Positions 1 through 10,796 of a stretch of DNA of 64,000 nt are shown here, in pieces. Position numbers and translations under genes: made by a program. The notes below the pieces were generated by a model, which was not told where the DNA came from, did not search any database, and saw only the letters and a program-made list of their open reading frames with translations. Origin of the DNA: Sipunculus nudus (lineage: Eukaryota; Annelida; Sipuncula; Golfingiida; Sipunculidae); assembly GCA_026874595.1 (NCBI GenBank), contig CM049307.1, forward strand, positions 18,081,079-18,145,078, written 5' to 3'. The first letter of the stretch is position 1, and every line of letters begins with the position of its first letter.

Positions 1-129
1 ATGTAAGTATATAAAATGTATATATATATATAAAGTTTGATAACCCTCCTTCTACGAGTCACCCCCCCCCCCCCTCCAACCCCACCCCACCCTTGAAGAT
101 AAATTGACGTTACTGCACCATTATCTTGC

Positions 130-1320
130 AGCGGGGCATTCGTGGCGTTCATCAAACCCAAGCAATGAGAGGAACCACCAACCAATCGGACCAACTCTTA
201 CTGATAATGTAGAGTTAGTTCCAACTGCAAATCACATTGACAGAGTTCGCACGACACCAGTTAAAAAGCTCGAGATATCCTTATCCTTGGAGGCCAGAGC
301 TCAGATCCATCAGCAACTAGATGTCACCTAAGCATGGTCAGCTTCAATCCTATCCAATAAGTGACTGTTAAAAGCCAGTGGACCGCACAAAGAACAATCC
401 CCAAACATGAAACATTATCATCATGTCTCACTCAGCTGTTATCCACCATTTGGGATAGTAAGACAATGCCCCAGGGGCGACGCCGCGACCAAAGTCCATC
501 TGTTCGGCATAATTTGGACAGGTACTGCTGGGACAACCATTGGGGCATCTGGCTACTATCGCTAGCAGGAAAGTTCATGGCTTTTTTCATCACCAAGAGC
601 CACACACGTCACATCACTGAAACAATGTACATGGTTATTAAGGCCTAGCGCGGCATTCGAGCTTCTTGCGGCACATCAGACATGATCTCCTCTCTCAGAC
701 ACAGTCTGGCGAAGTAAAGAAAACAGAACCGGGACTTTTATATGGTGTTTTGTGGACCTCGCCAAGGCCTTTGATGGGAGAAATTGGTTGTCCCACCATG
801 AGGATAAATGTCATGCGCTTGATTTATTTGTTGGCCATGTTATGACCAGGGCTTCTTCATCTCCGGTGTGTTCCCAGTCAACAATAATAGGAAACAGAAC
901 TGTGTCATAGCACCGCTTCATTATACATTATCTTTTCTACAGTGTTTTATGATTCCATCAAATACTTTGGCAAAAGTGTCATGATTTGCTTTCACCCGGA
1001 TGTCATAGATGGACATAGATATCATCTATACGCTGATGAATGCTGCCTGGTCATTGTATGAGAGTCATCTGACTATCGGCAATGACTTTTCCAGAGCCAA
1101 TGTGCGATAAAGCCTGACTGTCAGCTTTATGAAGATGGATGAACCCCATCCAGTTCGCCCCGACACACTCCAAACATAACCTGTCATTACCATGACCAAT
1201 AAACCAATCAAGAGTATGGAACCATATCTTAAAATCCCAGGATAGACCATCAAGTGATAACATGAAACAGCAAAGCCAGTGGGTCTTTTAGGCTCCTGCA
1301 GCACCCTCTGTTGGCAGACC
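130..1320 (+). pseudogene. Degenerate LINE reverse transcriptase, 5' part
   Basis: Remnant of a non-LTR retrotransposon ORF2, readable only by switching frames. Around 520-600 a frame reads WGIWLLSLAGK, matching the 'YRGISLLSIAGK' block found in many LINE reverse transcriptases. At 749-775 FVDLAKAFD is the catalytic motif A. Near 895-930 'CVIAPLHYTLSF' resembles the 'GCVLAPTLF' block. At 1029-1040 the motif C reads YADE instead of YADD, so a catalytic Asp is lost. Several stops and frameshifts separate these blocks. The same ORF resumes at 3073 after an inserted element. Orientation is plus, opposite to the receptor gene downstream. The clade (CR1/RTE/jockey-like) cannot be settled by eye. 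Confidence 0.8.
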
Positions 1321-1332
1321 GGAGTTTACTAC

Positions 1333-2018
1333 CAGACCTGGGAGCCAGCCGTTGACATGTAAATCGGCTGGCTAGAAGAAAAAATGGCTGGCTAGCCGGC
1401 TCAGGACTAAGATCAATGATGATGGCTGAGTGGACAACGTTGTGGCTGGCTAGCCGGCTAAGCCGTACAGATGAGGCAAATATTTAATGGACAAAATGTT
1501 GTCTCAGTCTGATGCGATTATATTTATATGTACAATAATATGAAACAAACTTAACGAGTATTTTGACAAGGTAATTGCCCTTTTGATAAATTAATTTTTA
1601 TTCATTATCAGGCGTTTACAAGGACAGTGAGTGGTTACGTGTTTTCAGATCTAAAAAATATAGCGTGTTTTGGTGAAGCTGAGCGCTTATTTGATCAGAT
1701 GAAAATTGTCATGATTTTCCTCATTTCTTTTGAGAGACGTTGGATACACATAAATTATTTGATCTCAACTGATATAACTGTACATTGCTAAAAGCATCTA
1801 GGAAAATCAAAGGTTTCAATTCAGCTATTGAGATATACAAATATATCGATGTTTGCATCCACTGAGCAACTGTTTTCGTGCGCTCACTTGCAAGACAGTT
1901 CAACCAAATAATCGTTTTTCGTGTGCCGAACTTTCGTGTGTCATGACTTGACGGACTGTTTGCTTCATTTTTTTTAATTGTATCACATGGGGTTATGTGA
2001 AAGGACAGGAAATTTTGT

Positions 2019-2058
<40 letters not shown>

Positions 2059-3072
2059 TGAATTTTCCGGTCGCAATTGTATACGTATTTGTTACGAGTC
2101 TTAATTGAAAAATTGAAATAGAATTTCTATCATGAATTTTCGCAGGTGTCAGCCTCAATCATCCCCGTGAACTCTGTGACCGTTAATATGTTCATGCTGC
2201 AACATGTTTGTCAGTGGTTGAAGCAGCCAGTGTCTGCAGCTGTTTGACACTGATTTGGTCTCGTGTTTTAACTTCAAATTGCAAACAAATCAGACTTGCT
2301 TAAAAGTTTAGTTTCTGCTTAAGGTTTTTATGACATTTATCCATAGGTGTTTACGCGAATGACATTTGTATCATGATTATAATGTAAGGTAGTAACGGGC
2401 GGTCGCTGGCTGCCGACATCGTTTCACAGTTATACGAAAACATGCATGCCTTATGTTTGCTGGAAACAATGATTAAATTTTTTCCATACATGTAACAGTT
2501 TTTCCCTATGGTTTTCGTTCATTTAATCCTGAATGTAAACCGAGAAGTATATCATTTTTTTCTTAATAGTGCACATCGACCTCAATAACTTTAAATGATC
2601 AAGTATCTGTATCTGACTGAATACACTTCGGAATGATCTGGATTCTGGCAATTTTTCTCTTATTTCTGAGCAACCGGGGTTAGAGAAACGCTATTGATCA
2701 AACGGGGAATATGCCAGTTATCCGGTCTGAAAAGGGGGCTTGCGGGAACCTTGTTAACTGTCTAACATAATGACTTAAAACTTCTACAAAATTAATCATG
2801 CATTACCATTGCGAAGCCATGCAGCTCAGTGAAATCTGCTGGAGATGGGTTCGTGTGAACATATTCCTGTAGTAACTATTTACAAGTATGCAAGTATGCA
2901 AGCGAATATCCTTTTTTTTTCATCAGCTGATCAGTATTTCACCGGCGGCTGAGCCGGTGTTTAATAATCGGCGGCTGGCGCAATTCGGCGGCTCAAGAAG
3001 ACTATCGGCGGCGGCTTGCTTATAAAATAAACGGCGGCGGCTGGCGAATTTCGGCGGCGGCTCCCAGGTCTG
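1333..3072. mobile_element. hAT-like non-autonomous DNA transposon
   Basis: A 1740-bp insertion bounded by 14-bp perfect inverted ends (CAGACCTGGGAGCC at 1333, its reverse complement ending at 3072) and flanked by an 8-bp direct repeat TTTACTAC (1325-1332 and 3073-3080). Eight-bp duplications with ends starting CAG are the hAT signature. Both ends carry GC-rich subterminal repeats built on GGCTGGC/GCCGGC on the left and CGGCGGCTGGC on the right, in otherwise AT-rich sequence; in hAT elements such repeats bind transposase. No transposase reading frame was seen, so it is probably non-autonomous. It interrupts an older LINE whose reading resumes on the far side. Confidence 0.85.
2021..2057. repeat. 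(AT)n microsatellite
   Basis: Uninterrupted AT dinucleotides inside the hAT-like element. Confidence 0.95.
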
Positions 3073-3620
3073 TTTACTACCAAGTACGAAGATTCAGGTT
3101 TACCAGACAGTAGGCCCTTCCATCCCTCCTGCCGCATGGCTGTGGAACGTGGACGTAATATTGCCCACACAGAAGCTGGAGCATTTCAATATACGATATC
3201 GTAGGAAGATTTGTGGCGTCGACCGGAAGGACAAAGTCACTAACTCAGATGTCGTAGGAAGGTTGATTTATGAACATTACCAGCATTGAGTTTATGAATA
3301 TGCGAGCCGTCTTCGCTCGGTCGGGCATATGACACGTATAACGCGTATTGGGTCGAGCGCATAGACAAGGCTGTCCTTTTCGGTTAAATGTAGGAAGGAC
3401 GCTGATCAAGGGGTTGGTAAATTAGTGGTACTAAGATATCCTCAAAGCGTCCTTGAAGTCAAGCAGATCTGATCCAGCGACGTCGGGAATTGGCCAGTTA
3501 AATAGAGTGTATGCTGTCATGAATTGGGCTATTAAGCCACCGTGGGCACAGACATTACTTACAGGCAGCACGGGGAACGAGATTTGTCATTGACGAGGGC
3601 CGATTTCTTCATCATATACA
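3073..3620 (+). pseudogene. Degenerate LINE ORF2, C-terminal part
   Basis: Continuation of the LINE split by the 1333-3072 insertion. Readable blocks are LPSLLPHGCGTWT near 3115-3160 (family pattern 'LPTLLYGCETWT'), then KLEHFNIRYRRKICGV and DRKDKVTNSDVVGRL near 3175-3260 (pattern 'FHLRCLRRI...DKVTNxEVL'), a SRLRSVGHMTR block near 3305-3340 (pattern 'RWLGHV.RM') and TYRQHGERDLSLT near 3555-3590. Several stop codons and frame changes are present. The fragment ends close to the receptor's membrane exon and accounts for a weak exon-like signal there. Confidence 0.7.
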
Positions 3621-3676
3621 AAAACATATCATATAATATGAACCAAAATGTATCAATATGCGGTGTGTGTGTGTAC

Positions 3677-3779
3677 CTGATGTAGAAGACAATCAGCAGG
3701 ACCGCGAGCAGTAGAACCAGCAAAACCACGCCTATAGCAGCCCCAGCCTTCCCTCCAGGGCTCAACTTTGTCTTCGAGA
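3677..3779 (-). CDS. Receptor gene: transmembrane exon
   Basis: Minus-strand exon bounded by a pyrimidine-rich acceptor (TTTTTTTCAG ending at 3780) and a CAG|GTAC donor at 3677/3676. Its 103 bp start in phase 1 and end in phase 2. It encodes SKTKLSPGG, then a strongly hydrophobic run (GAAIGVVLLVLLLAVLLIVF) followed by YI and an Arg completed by the next exon, which is the pattern of a type I membrane anchor with a basic stop-transfer. Phase 1 matches the end of the EGF exon at 7506. This makes the gene product a single-pass receptor. Cytoplasmic-tail exons must lie further in the minus direction; none was recognised in the remaining 3.6 kb, which is transposon debris. Confidence 0.82.
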
Positions 3780-4640
3780 CTGAAAAAAATTTTATAATAT
3801 TAAAACTAAAGGTTCCTAAATTAGAGATATTCATCAACAAATCCCCATCACTACATTAATATAATATCAGTTATGCGAAATGTATATGTTAATTCTCAGA
3901 TGAGCATGAGCATCATGAACGTATCAAACCTATTAAAAATGGATAATTCAGGCTGGCATCCAGACAGGGTTAAGGGAGACCCCCGGCTCCTCACTACGAT
4001 ATTTCCGGCAGCTTCGTGAATTATGGTACAAAATTTGGTAAAAATATTGTAAAAGATAATTTCAAGAATAAACTGTTGTTTTACCAAAACTTAGTTATGG
4101 ACTTCAGGCAAATAGCAAATGTACTACACTAGCTGATAAACCCAGTATACCGGGCTTTTTACCGGGGTTTTGGAGATATATTTACTGAGATATTGAATGT
4201 TGGTCTATTTTTTTATTATAAAAGTTAAAAGAAAATATAGATTTTAAGTGGGATACCCTCGGAATACGATATGTACAAATATTATTTACCGTTATTTTGT
4301 GGCGCTGTGCTCGTGGCAAAAATCATACTCCGGTGTGCTTACCTTGAAGACCTGGTCAGTGATGGTTTACATTGCAAACCGGAATGAGACTCTGAGGCAT
4401 ACAGAGTTTCGTTGATATTTGACGGGTTTCTGTCGTTGGGCGTATATAGAATAGGTTGATGAGAGGAACACGTGAAAGATTAATTAAATGTACGTTGCAA
4501 GGAAACCATTCCTGAAGAAGGAAACAGAAATATGCATACATTGTAAGTAGCAGAAGCAGATCCATGCAGTGGGTCCGTATCCCATTTTCAACCACCGCAA
4601 CCTTTTTTATTCATCGTACCAGACAAATTTTGAGGCCTGA
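3780..4640. other. Intron stretch without recognised feature
   Basis: AT-rich intronic sequence of the receptor gene. Short open frames on both strands look random in composition and show no domain or repeat. Confidence 0.6.
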
Positions 4641-4652
4641 AACCCCTGCCAC

Positions 4653-5336
4653 CACACCCCAGCCCTGTTCCATATGGGTGCCCATATGGCCGATCTTCGC
4701 GCCTCGGGGGTCTGGTCCCCGTCGGAACGCCTCCTGCATATCAATGTCCTAGAACTTCGAGCTGTCCGTCGCGCGATCTCCCGCTGGTCTCACCGCTTAC
4801 TAGGCCGTCACATTCTCGTACGGACCGACAACACCACGGTCGTGGCATATATAAACAGGAAGGGCGGTACTCGGTCTCCCTCACTGATGCAGGAGACCTA
4901 CCTATTGTTCAATCTGTGTATCTGACTCCGGGCCTCGATCCGTGCGTCTCATCTTCCGGGCGTATCGAACATTCTAGCCGACGCACTTTCCCGTCGCCCC
5001 GCGTCTCCACCTCCGCCGGTGTTCCTTCCGCTCCCTGTCATTCCGGGTCTCTTCACTCGACTGGGGCGTCCGGAATTTGATCTGTTCGATTTTCCCTTCC
5101 CCCCCCCCCCCCCAGTTCTCGTGCCTACCGCGACGCGTCTACGTCACCCTCGCGACCGTCTCCCCGACACCCTACCGTCCGTGTGGTCTAACAGTTTTCT
5201 CTACGCATTTCCGGTTCACCATCTCATCCGCCGTATCCTCCTCCGCCTGTCCCGAGCGGACCAGACAGATCTCCTCCTCATCCTCCCGTTTCCTCTGTGG
5301 CGCTCGCTTCTCTCCGGACCTTATTTGTTCTAGGTT
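4653..5336 (+). pseudogene. DIRS RNase H / linker region, broken
   Basis: One frame reads FHMGAHMADLRASGVWSP and then HINVLELRAVRRAI, followed by VRTDNTTVVAYINRKGG near 4820-4866; the Asp-Asn pair and 'YINRxGGTRS' are hallmarks of DIRS RNase H. A TGA at 4923-4925 breaks the frame, which then continues with HLPGVSNILADALSR, the conserved end of this domain, and PEFDLF. A 15-base C tract (5099-5113) is crossed without a frame change. The following block, FLYAFPVHHLIRRILLRL then LLILPFPLWRSLL, matches the family's linker ('YAFPP..LI..VL...LLI.P.WP...W'). A stop follows near 5331. Confidence 0.8.
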
Positions 5337-6442
5337 CTTATTTGAATCCGGCATTTCAAGTCCGGCTGCTCTCCTTGCCTCGGCTCCCCGTCGCCGTTCT
5401 TCGGACCGCATTTATGACTCCCGGTGGCGTCTCTTTACCGGTTGGGCGTCTGCCCGTGGAATCTCTCCTTTAGATCCGTCGCTTGCTGCGGTTTTGGATT
5501 TTTTTCGTGTTTTTCTGCAGGATAAACATTTATCCTATCAGCCTTTTCGTGGCTATCGTGCCGCCCTGCTGTCCGTGCTCCGTCCGCTAGGTCACGATCG
5601 TGTCCTTCATCATCCGTTGGTGACGGATTTTCTCAAGGGGGTACATGCCCGCGGGTCTCGTCCTCGCTATGTCTCGCCTTCCTGTCGCCTGGACGTTGTC
5701 TTACGTCACCTCCGCGAACCCCCTTATGAGCCTCTGCGTTCGGCACATCTTCTGCATTTGTCTCGAAAAACGGTTTTCCTCCTTGCTCTTGCGTCTGCCG
5801 GTCGCCGCTCTGAGCTTCATGCTCTCGTGGCTGATTCGAAATTTACGCAAATTGCGGCCACCCTACATTTCCCTCCTGACTTTTATAGAAAGAACCAAAA
5901 TTTCGATGATCCTCCGTCACCTTGGCACGTTCCGGCCCTCCCTAACGGTCAGTACCGTTACGGGGCTACAAATTGCCCTGTTCGTGCTTTACGTTACTAT
6001 CTTAAAGCTACTCATTCTTTACGGGGGGGGGGGGGGGCACAAGAAGTTTTTTATTTCAACGAAAGTCACCACTTCAAACAAAGAAATTAGCCCTATCACC
6101 ATTTGTGCGTGGCTAAAAGCTACTATTGTCGCCTAATATGATTTGGCTTCTCCTTCAACCTTAGAGCAGCTTCACATCAATGTTCATGACATTCGAGCCC
6201 TTTCTACATCGTTGGGCCATTTATCGGGGATTTCCCCAAATCAACTGGTCAAGAAAGGCTATTGGAAGTCGCCTTCAACCTTCACCCGCTTTTATCTCAA
6301 GGATGTCCAGTTACAAGCTTCGGGCCTTTATTCCTTCGACCCTGTCATTGCGGCGGGTGAGGTACTACAGTTTTCCAGACCGTCCTCGCCTTCTACGTCT
6401 GTTCCGGAGGCGACGTCTTCGTCTGCTCCATCCCAGCAATGA
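5337..6442 (+). pseudogene. DIRS tyrosine recombinase, frameshifted
   Basis: Tyrosine recombinase for integration of a DIRS-like element. The N-terminal core-binding part includes SYQPFRGYRAALLSVL. The catalytic part includes TVFLLALASAGRRSELHAL near 5775-5826, which carries the first catalytic Arg, and the conserved NCPVRALRYYLKATHSLR near 5970-6020. At the 15-base G tract (6023-6037) the reading changes frame; the correct product continues as EISPITICAWLKATI, meets a TAA at 6134-6136, then resumes with HDIRALSTSLGHLSG (the H-x-x-R box) and FTRFYLKD, whose Tyr is the expected nucleophile. At least one frameshift and one stop make it non-functional. Confidence 0.85.
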
Positions 6443-6498
6443 TGTTCTCCTTATTCCGTCGTTCCAGGTAGGTATCCCCTCCCCAAGGTTTATCTGTT

Positions 6499-6850
6499 AT
6501 ATTCTCATTAATACAGGAACAGCTCACAATGTTTACGTAATAAAACCCCCCATTCCCTCCCTGTGAATGGTGGTTTTGTTAGTAAACTGTTGTGAGCTTT
6601 TTTGTATTACAAACAACGCTCCCTCCCAGTCCACTTCATTCCGCCCTCGAAAAAAGTGATTACAGGAAACGGAAGTGTGACCTAGATACACGGGAACGAG
6701 GCGGGATGGGCAATAATAGGCCAAATAAGGGAAAATTTTCGGTTGGCTTACTCTGGCGTATTAACTTTAACAGAGAAAATTCTCATTAATACAGAAAAGC
6801 TCACAACAGTTTATTAACAAAACCACCATTCACAGGGAGGGAATGGGGGG
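6499..6850. repeat. Three alternating copies of a ~60-bp repeat (DIRS end)
   Basis: A segment starting ATTCTCATTAATACAG and followed by AGCTCACAA occurs at ~6499 and again in the same orientation at ~6778. Between them, from 6551 to ~6609, the reverse complement of the second copy occurs (CCATTCACAGGGAGGGAATG reading). The result is an overlapping palindrome plus a flanking hairpin of about 60-bp arms. DIRS elements end in inverted repeats and an internal complementary region, which would explain this. Confidence 0.7.
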
Positions 6851-6862
6851 GGGGGGGGGGGT

Positions 6863-7505
6863 GTTCTCTTTTACTGACCACGCATGTGGGTCAAATCCCT
6901 AACTGAAAGCAAGCGTTATTCATATGAACAATAGTCCTTAGTGTTAGAGGTTAGTGACCACGAAGCACGCATTCCGGTGATTGCCGAAGGCAGTTCGGCC
7001 ATGCTCGTTAAAAAAAAACAAACGGAAATCACTCAAAATTATATGTACATTAAAAATTATTTATTTTCATATCGCCTATGTCACTGCGGGGATAATAACC
7101 TTTCATATGATGTATGGCACAATACTGTACACAACGCGGTTTTAGAGAACATTGCGAACTGACGTCAACCGAATTCCTTTTATAAGTATTAGATTGAACT
7201 GCATTGCCTGTCCTTGTTTTCACTCGCCATGCAGCGTATTGTTAAAATTACAATTCATCTAATCCTACAACCGTATTACTTGATAATTCAGTTGATATCA
7301 GTAACAGTCAGAGGAGATATATTGATCGTTTGATTAAAGCATGCTGAACATATGGTAATGTGTTATTCCCTTCTCTTTTATGCAAATCCTATATCAACAG
7401 ACGTTATCCAATTCTTTTCAAATTCAAATTCACTGTACATGTGTGTGTCTGTTTGTGTGTGTGTGCATGTGAATGTCTGTGTGTGTATCTGTGTACGCGT
7501 CTTAC
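6863..7505. other. Intron stretch without recognised feature
   Basis: Intronic sequence with a short (GT)n-rich run near 7440-7490 just after the EGF-array exon's donor site. Nothing else recognised. Confidence 0.6.
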
Positions 7506-8765
7506 CTGTGTCGCATGAAGGGCCTTCATAGCCAGTTTTACAAGAACAAGTTCCATCAATGCCGCACGGACTCCAACATCCGGGAGCGCATGCGTGTTCA
7601 CATTGATTGCCATAGAAACCGGTTTTACAACGCTTGCAGGTCCCATTACCAATCATGCATCCTTCTTCACCGCAAGTCTTTGGACAAGATTCATTACAGG
7701 AAGGTCCATAATACCCGAGAAGACAAGCCACGCACATCCCGTTCCCCCTCAGACAAGTGTTACCTTTACACCCAGAGGGGCATTCCGTTTGGCACTTTAG
7801 GCCATATTTACCAGTGATACAGTTGATGCAGTGACCTGTTGCCCGCGCACAGCCTTCGTTGGTGCAGTTTCTATCGCAAGCAATGCTGCAGTGGGGCCCA
7901 TGGAAGCCTTTCCTGCATTCTGTGCATTTACCATTCGACTGATTGCAGGTGTCTCGTAAACAATTTTCAGGGCAGTTTTGCAAACAGCTGATGCCGTAAA
8001 ACCCTGGGATGCACCCTGAACAGTCCCCGTGTGTTTGCCCACATGTATTCTCAGCGCAGTTCTTTGAACATCTGGCGTCACAAAAACTGCCATGATATCC
8101 TGGTTTGCAGCCAATACAACGTCCGTCGTTCTTTTCACATTTGTCATTACAAAATTTGGGGCATGTCCGCTCACAGTGTGATCCGAAGTTAGACGAAACG
8201 CATGTTTCACAGTCGCCCCCCTCTTTTTTGCATCTGCCATCACAGTTTTTCGGACACCTCTGGTTACAACTGTAGCCATGAAAACCAGTTATACAATTAA
8301 GACAATATCCATTACTTCGGTCACAGCTGCCTGCAGTGCAGTGAAATTCACGCTCACAGTGATCACCGAAGTGACCACCTTTGCATCCATCAACGCACTT
8401 CCCCCTCCTGTAACATTTCGCCGTCTTGCAGTTGGGTGAACAGGAGATTTTGCATCGGTCTCCGTAACTACCATCTTGACATTTTATACAGTTCCCAGAA
8501 CTTTGATAACAACCTCCTGTTATCGTACAGTTTCCCGGACAGGTTGAGCTGCATGTGTTACCATAAAAACCCTTTTTGCAGGAATTACAGCGACTTCCGT
8601 CTCGATTGCATGTTCCTTCACAATTTGCTGGACATTGTTTGTCACATCTGTCGCCATGCCATCCCGATTTACATGAGGCGCAGACACCGGTCTCCCTGTT
8701 ACACGTCCCTTGACAGCCAGAACAGGATTTATCGCAATAAACCCCATATTTACCTTCAGCACATT
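7506..8765 (-). CDS. Receptor gene: large EGF-array exon (draper/MEGF10-like)
   Basis: One 1260-bp exon (420 codons), acceptor CTGTAG ending at 8766 and donor CACAG|GTAAG at 7506, phase 1 on both sides. It encodes about 13 tandem cysteine-rich units of roughly 38-44 residues, of the type GxCxxCxxGFYGxxCxxxCPxNC, the pattern of multi-EGF scavenger and engulfment receptors (draper, CED-1, MEGF10, SREC). The first unit begins ECAEGKYGVYCDKSC and the last ends GYEGPSCDT just before the membrane exon. Cysteine spacing is regular and no stop interrupts it, so the exon appears functional. In that family such units bind extracellular ligands; the ligand here is unknown. Reading through the donor gives a short (ACAC)n-derived tail that is not coding. 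Confidence 0.95.
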
Positions 8766-9072
8766 CTACAGGGTATGCAAGGAGAACGGTTATATAATTA
8801 TAAGATTTTTTCATTTTTCACATTCTATGAACACATATTGAGTGTGTAAACAATTAGCAAACTTCCATTTGAAAAAATACAGAATCTGTAAATGCCAAAC
8901 AGGTCAATAGTGTGATAGGTACAAATTTGCATATATGGTATTTAAAATATCCCATCTTCACCACAAACCAAGATAAAAAATTCTTGATGATAAAGAAATA
9001 TCCTGCTCTGTGCGCTTTATAATTTGACGCGGGGCACATATGCAAACCAAAGATTGAATACATGTTACAAAC

Positions 9073-9207
9073 CTTGACATGTATACCCTTTGAAGTTGTT
9101 ATGACAACCCGACTGACAGACGCCAGTAGCCGAGTTACACGTATTCTGCTGGTCGCTGCAGTGACACTCAGATTGACAGTTGATTCCAAATCTACTCCTA
9201 GGACATG
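9073..9207 (-). CDS. Receptor gene: EGF-like exon 2
   Basis: 135-bp exon (45 codons), acceptor GCTGCAG and donor CAAG|GTTTGT, phase 1 in and out. It encodes one EGF/laminin-EGF-like module: CPRSRFGINCQSECHCS, then CNSATGVCQSGC, then FKGYTCQ. Nine cysteines with Gly between them match the units in the next exon. It lies between the kringle exon (10560-10796) and the large EGF exon and joins both in frame. Confidence 0.87.
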
Positions 9208-9762
9208 CTGCAGCATACATAAAAATCATTCATTCGTCATACGTGTCTGTTTAATATTATAATACCTTATTTTTTTATATTATTATTATAACAACTACAT
9301 CAAACTGACGCAATTCATGAATTTCAATTAATTCAGGGTTTTTGTCTTTAAGGACATTTGTTGCATACATAACAGTTACCATGCGTTTTATGCAGTTTCC
9401 GGACATGTTTTTTAAGAAATTTCAAGCAAGAATTATATTGAGATAAAATAAGGCTTGGAAACAAAAAATTGCATAAAAAACATGATTTTAAAATGTCCGA
9501 TATGTATATACATAATCCTTTACCTCATGGAAGTTATATTTACTAATGGAATTTAATACCTGGCCTTTAATTTAGATTTCTTTCCTCGGTGTACAGGAGC
9601 GGTGCTGCCAATTTTCATTAACCAAATTTTATTTTTTATGAATAAAGCAATCATATTAGCGGCTCCGTCTATAGAAAGTTAGTATTGACAATAAACTTCA
9701 TGTCAATATGTTCTCTCACTGCTCAACTAATGTACAATCGTATGTGTGTGTGTATCTCTATA

Positions 9763-9768
9763 TATATG

Positions 9769-9831
<63 letters not shown>
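9763..9831. repeat. (AT)n microsatellite
   Basis: About 65 bp of AT dinucleotides in an intron, followed at 9862 by a C homopolymer. Confidence 0.95.
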
Positions 9832-9834
<3 letters not shown>

Positions 9835-10559
9835 CGTATCCAGGGGTAGCCGCAAGAGTCATGCCCCCCCCCCCCGGCTTTGCATGTAATATTGAAGGAA
9901 ATCGTTCCAGAGAATAATATCTATACTTAGAGAATTAAAGCAAGAGAGTAATTTTTTCTCTTGCTTTTCAGTCTTAAAAATGGTACAAGAATATATATTT
10001 ATATATAAATTTAAATTTGTATATATATATATATGTGTATAAGTGTATAGGGCCACGTTTAAATAATTATTATGGTTTCCAATTGAGATATTGATAAAAA
10101 AGGAATTTCAACAATGGGAACCCTCATTCGCATATTCAATAAAAATACTCACTAACCGTTTTTATATGAATCTTTGGCCAAATACAAGTCTAGACATATT
10201 GTTTGACCAATTATCATACATATTTTTATTTTCTTGGGATATTGAGGAAAACAGAAGTTAATAACGGCAATGATACGATCGATTTAAATATTGTTCTAGG
10301 TCATTGTGAGGACAACAAACTTCAAAAGTATCAGTGGATCCCTGCCAACACAAATCTTTCGAAATTGAACTATAAACAGTTCATATATTGTCTTGTTTTC
10401 AAGTGTTACTCTTTAATTTAAGTCTTCAATAATTAAAACTAATCTTGAATTTTACTATTATTCACAAATAATATTTGTTATATGTGATTTTCATGGTCAT
10501 CCAAAGTTTCGCAGCAAAACTGTGATGTTAACATACAGACAAACACTGTAAACACTCAC

Positions 10560-10796
10560 CGCACTTTCTTAAGGTACACCACTCATATTGTCTTCCAAAC
10601 CCAGTAAAACACCATGTTCTCTTGCTTTTGCTTGGGTCACGACAATAGTTTGCACTTTTCCATTTGCTTTTTTCAGGAAACTCTTCGTCCCGGTAATCGT
10701 ATCTGGACCAATTTACACAACGCCCTCCTCGACCACCCGTCGATTTCCTTCCTACGTAATGGCGCTCTGTGGGATCATTGTATGTACAATCTGAGC
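10560..10796 (-). CDS. Receptor gene: kringle-domain exon
   Basis: 237-bp exon (79 codons), acceptor CATTTTAG and donor TGCG|GTGAGT, phase 1 on both sides. The product begins SDCTYNDPTERHYVGR and contains GRCVNWSRYDY, ANYCRDPSKSKRTWCF and YEWCTLRKC. The pattern C...G..C..W......NYCR.P....WCF......WC...C is the kringle fold: six cysteines plus the conserved 'NYCRxP' and 'WCxT' cores. The arginine/lysine-rich insertion before WCF is unusual. In known proteins kringles bind proteins or lysine-containing ligands (plasminogen, ROR, Kremen). A kringle exon placed between EGF exons ahead of a draper-like array is not an architecture I can name. Confidence 0.9.

Larger units (their letters stand above)
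4640..6862 (+). mobile_element. Decayed DIRS-like (tyrosine recombinase) retroelement
   Basis: Truncated DIRS-type retroelement inside the receptor's intron, in opposite orientation. The domain order, RNase H then tyrosine recombinase followed by a complementary repeat region, is that of DIRS/PAT elements, which integrate by a recombinase and lack an integrase. The reverse transcriptase upstream of RNase H is missing, so the left end is truncated near 4640. It is GC-richer than its surroundings. The right end holds a three-copy alternating repeat (6499-6850) and a 17-base G tract. Several stops and frameshifts show it is dead. Confidence 0.85.

Noticed and set aside
3560..3601. Possible small cytoplasmic exon after the membrane exon (minus strand), with a GTAAGT donor
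   Set aside because: The acceptor is weak, and the plus strand here reads TYRQHGERDLSLT as part of the LINE remnant, so the signal is better explained as transposon sequence.
7473..8849. Plus-strand and alternative-frame open frames opposite the EGF-array exon
   Set aside because: They are shadows of the cysteine-rich coding exon, whose minus-strand frame has the domain pattern and splice borders.
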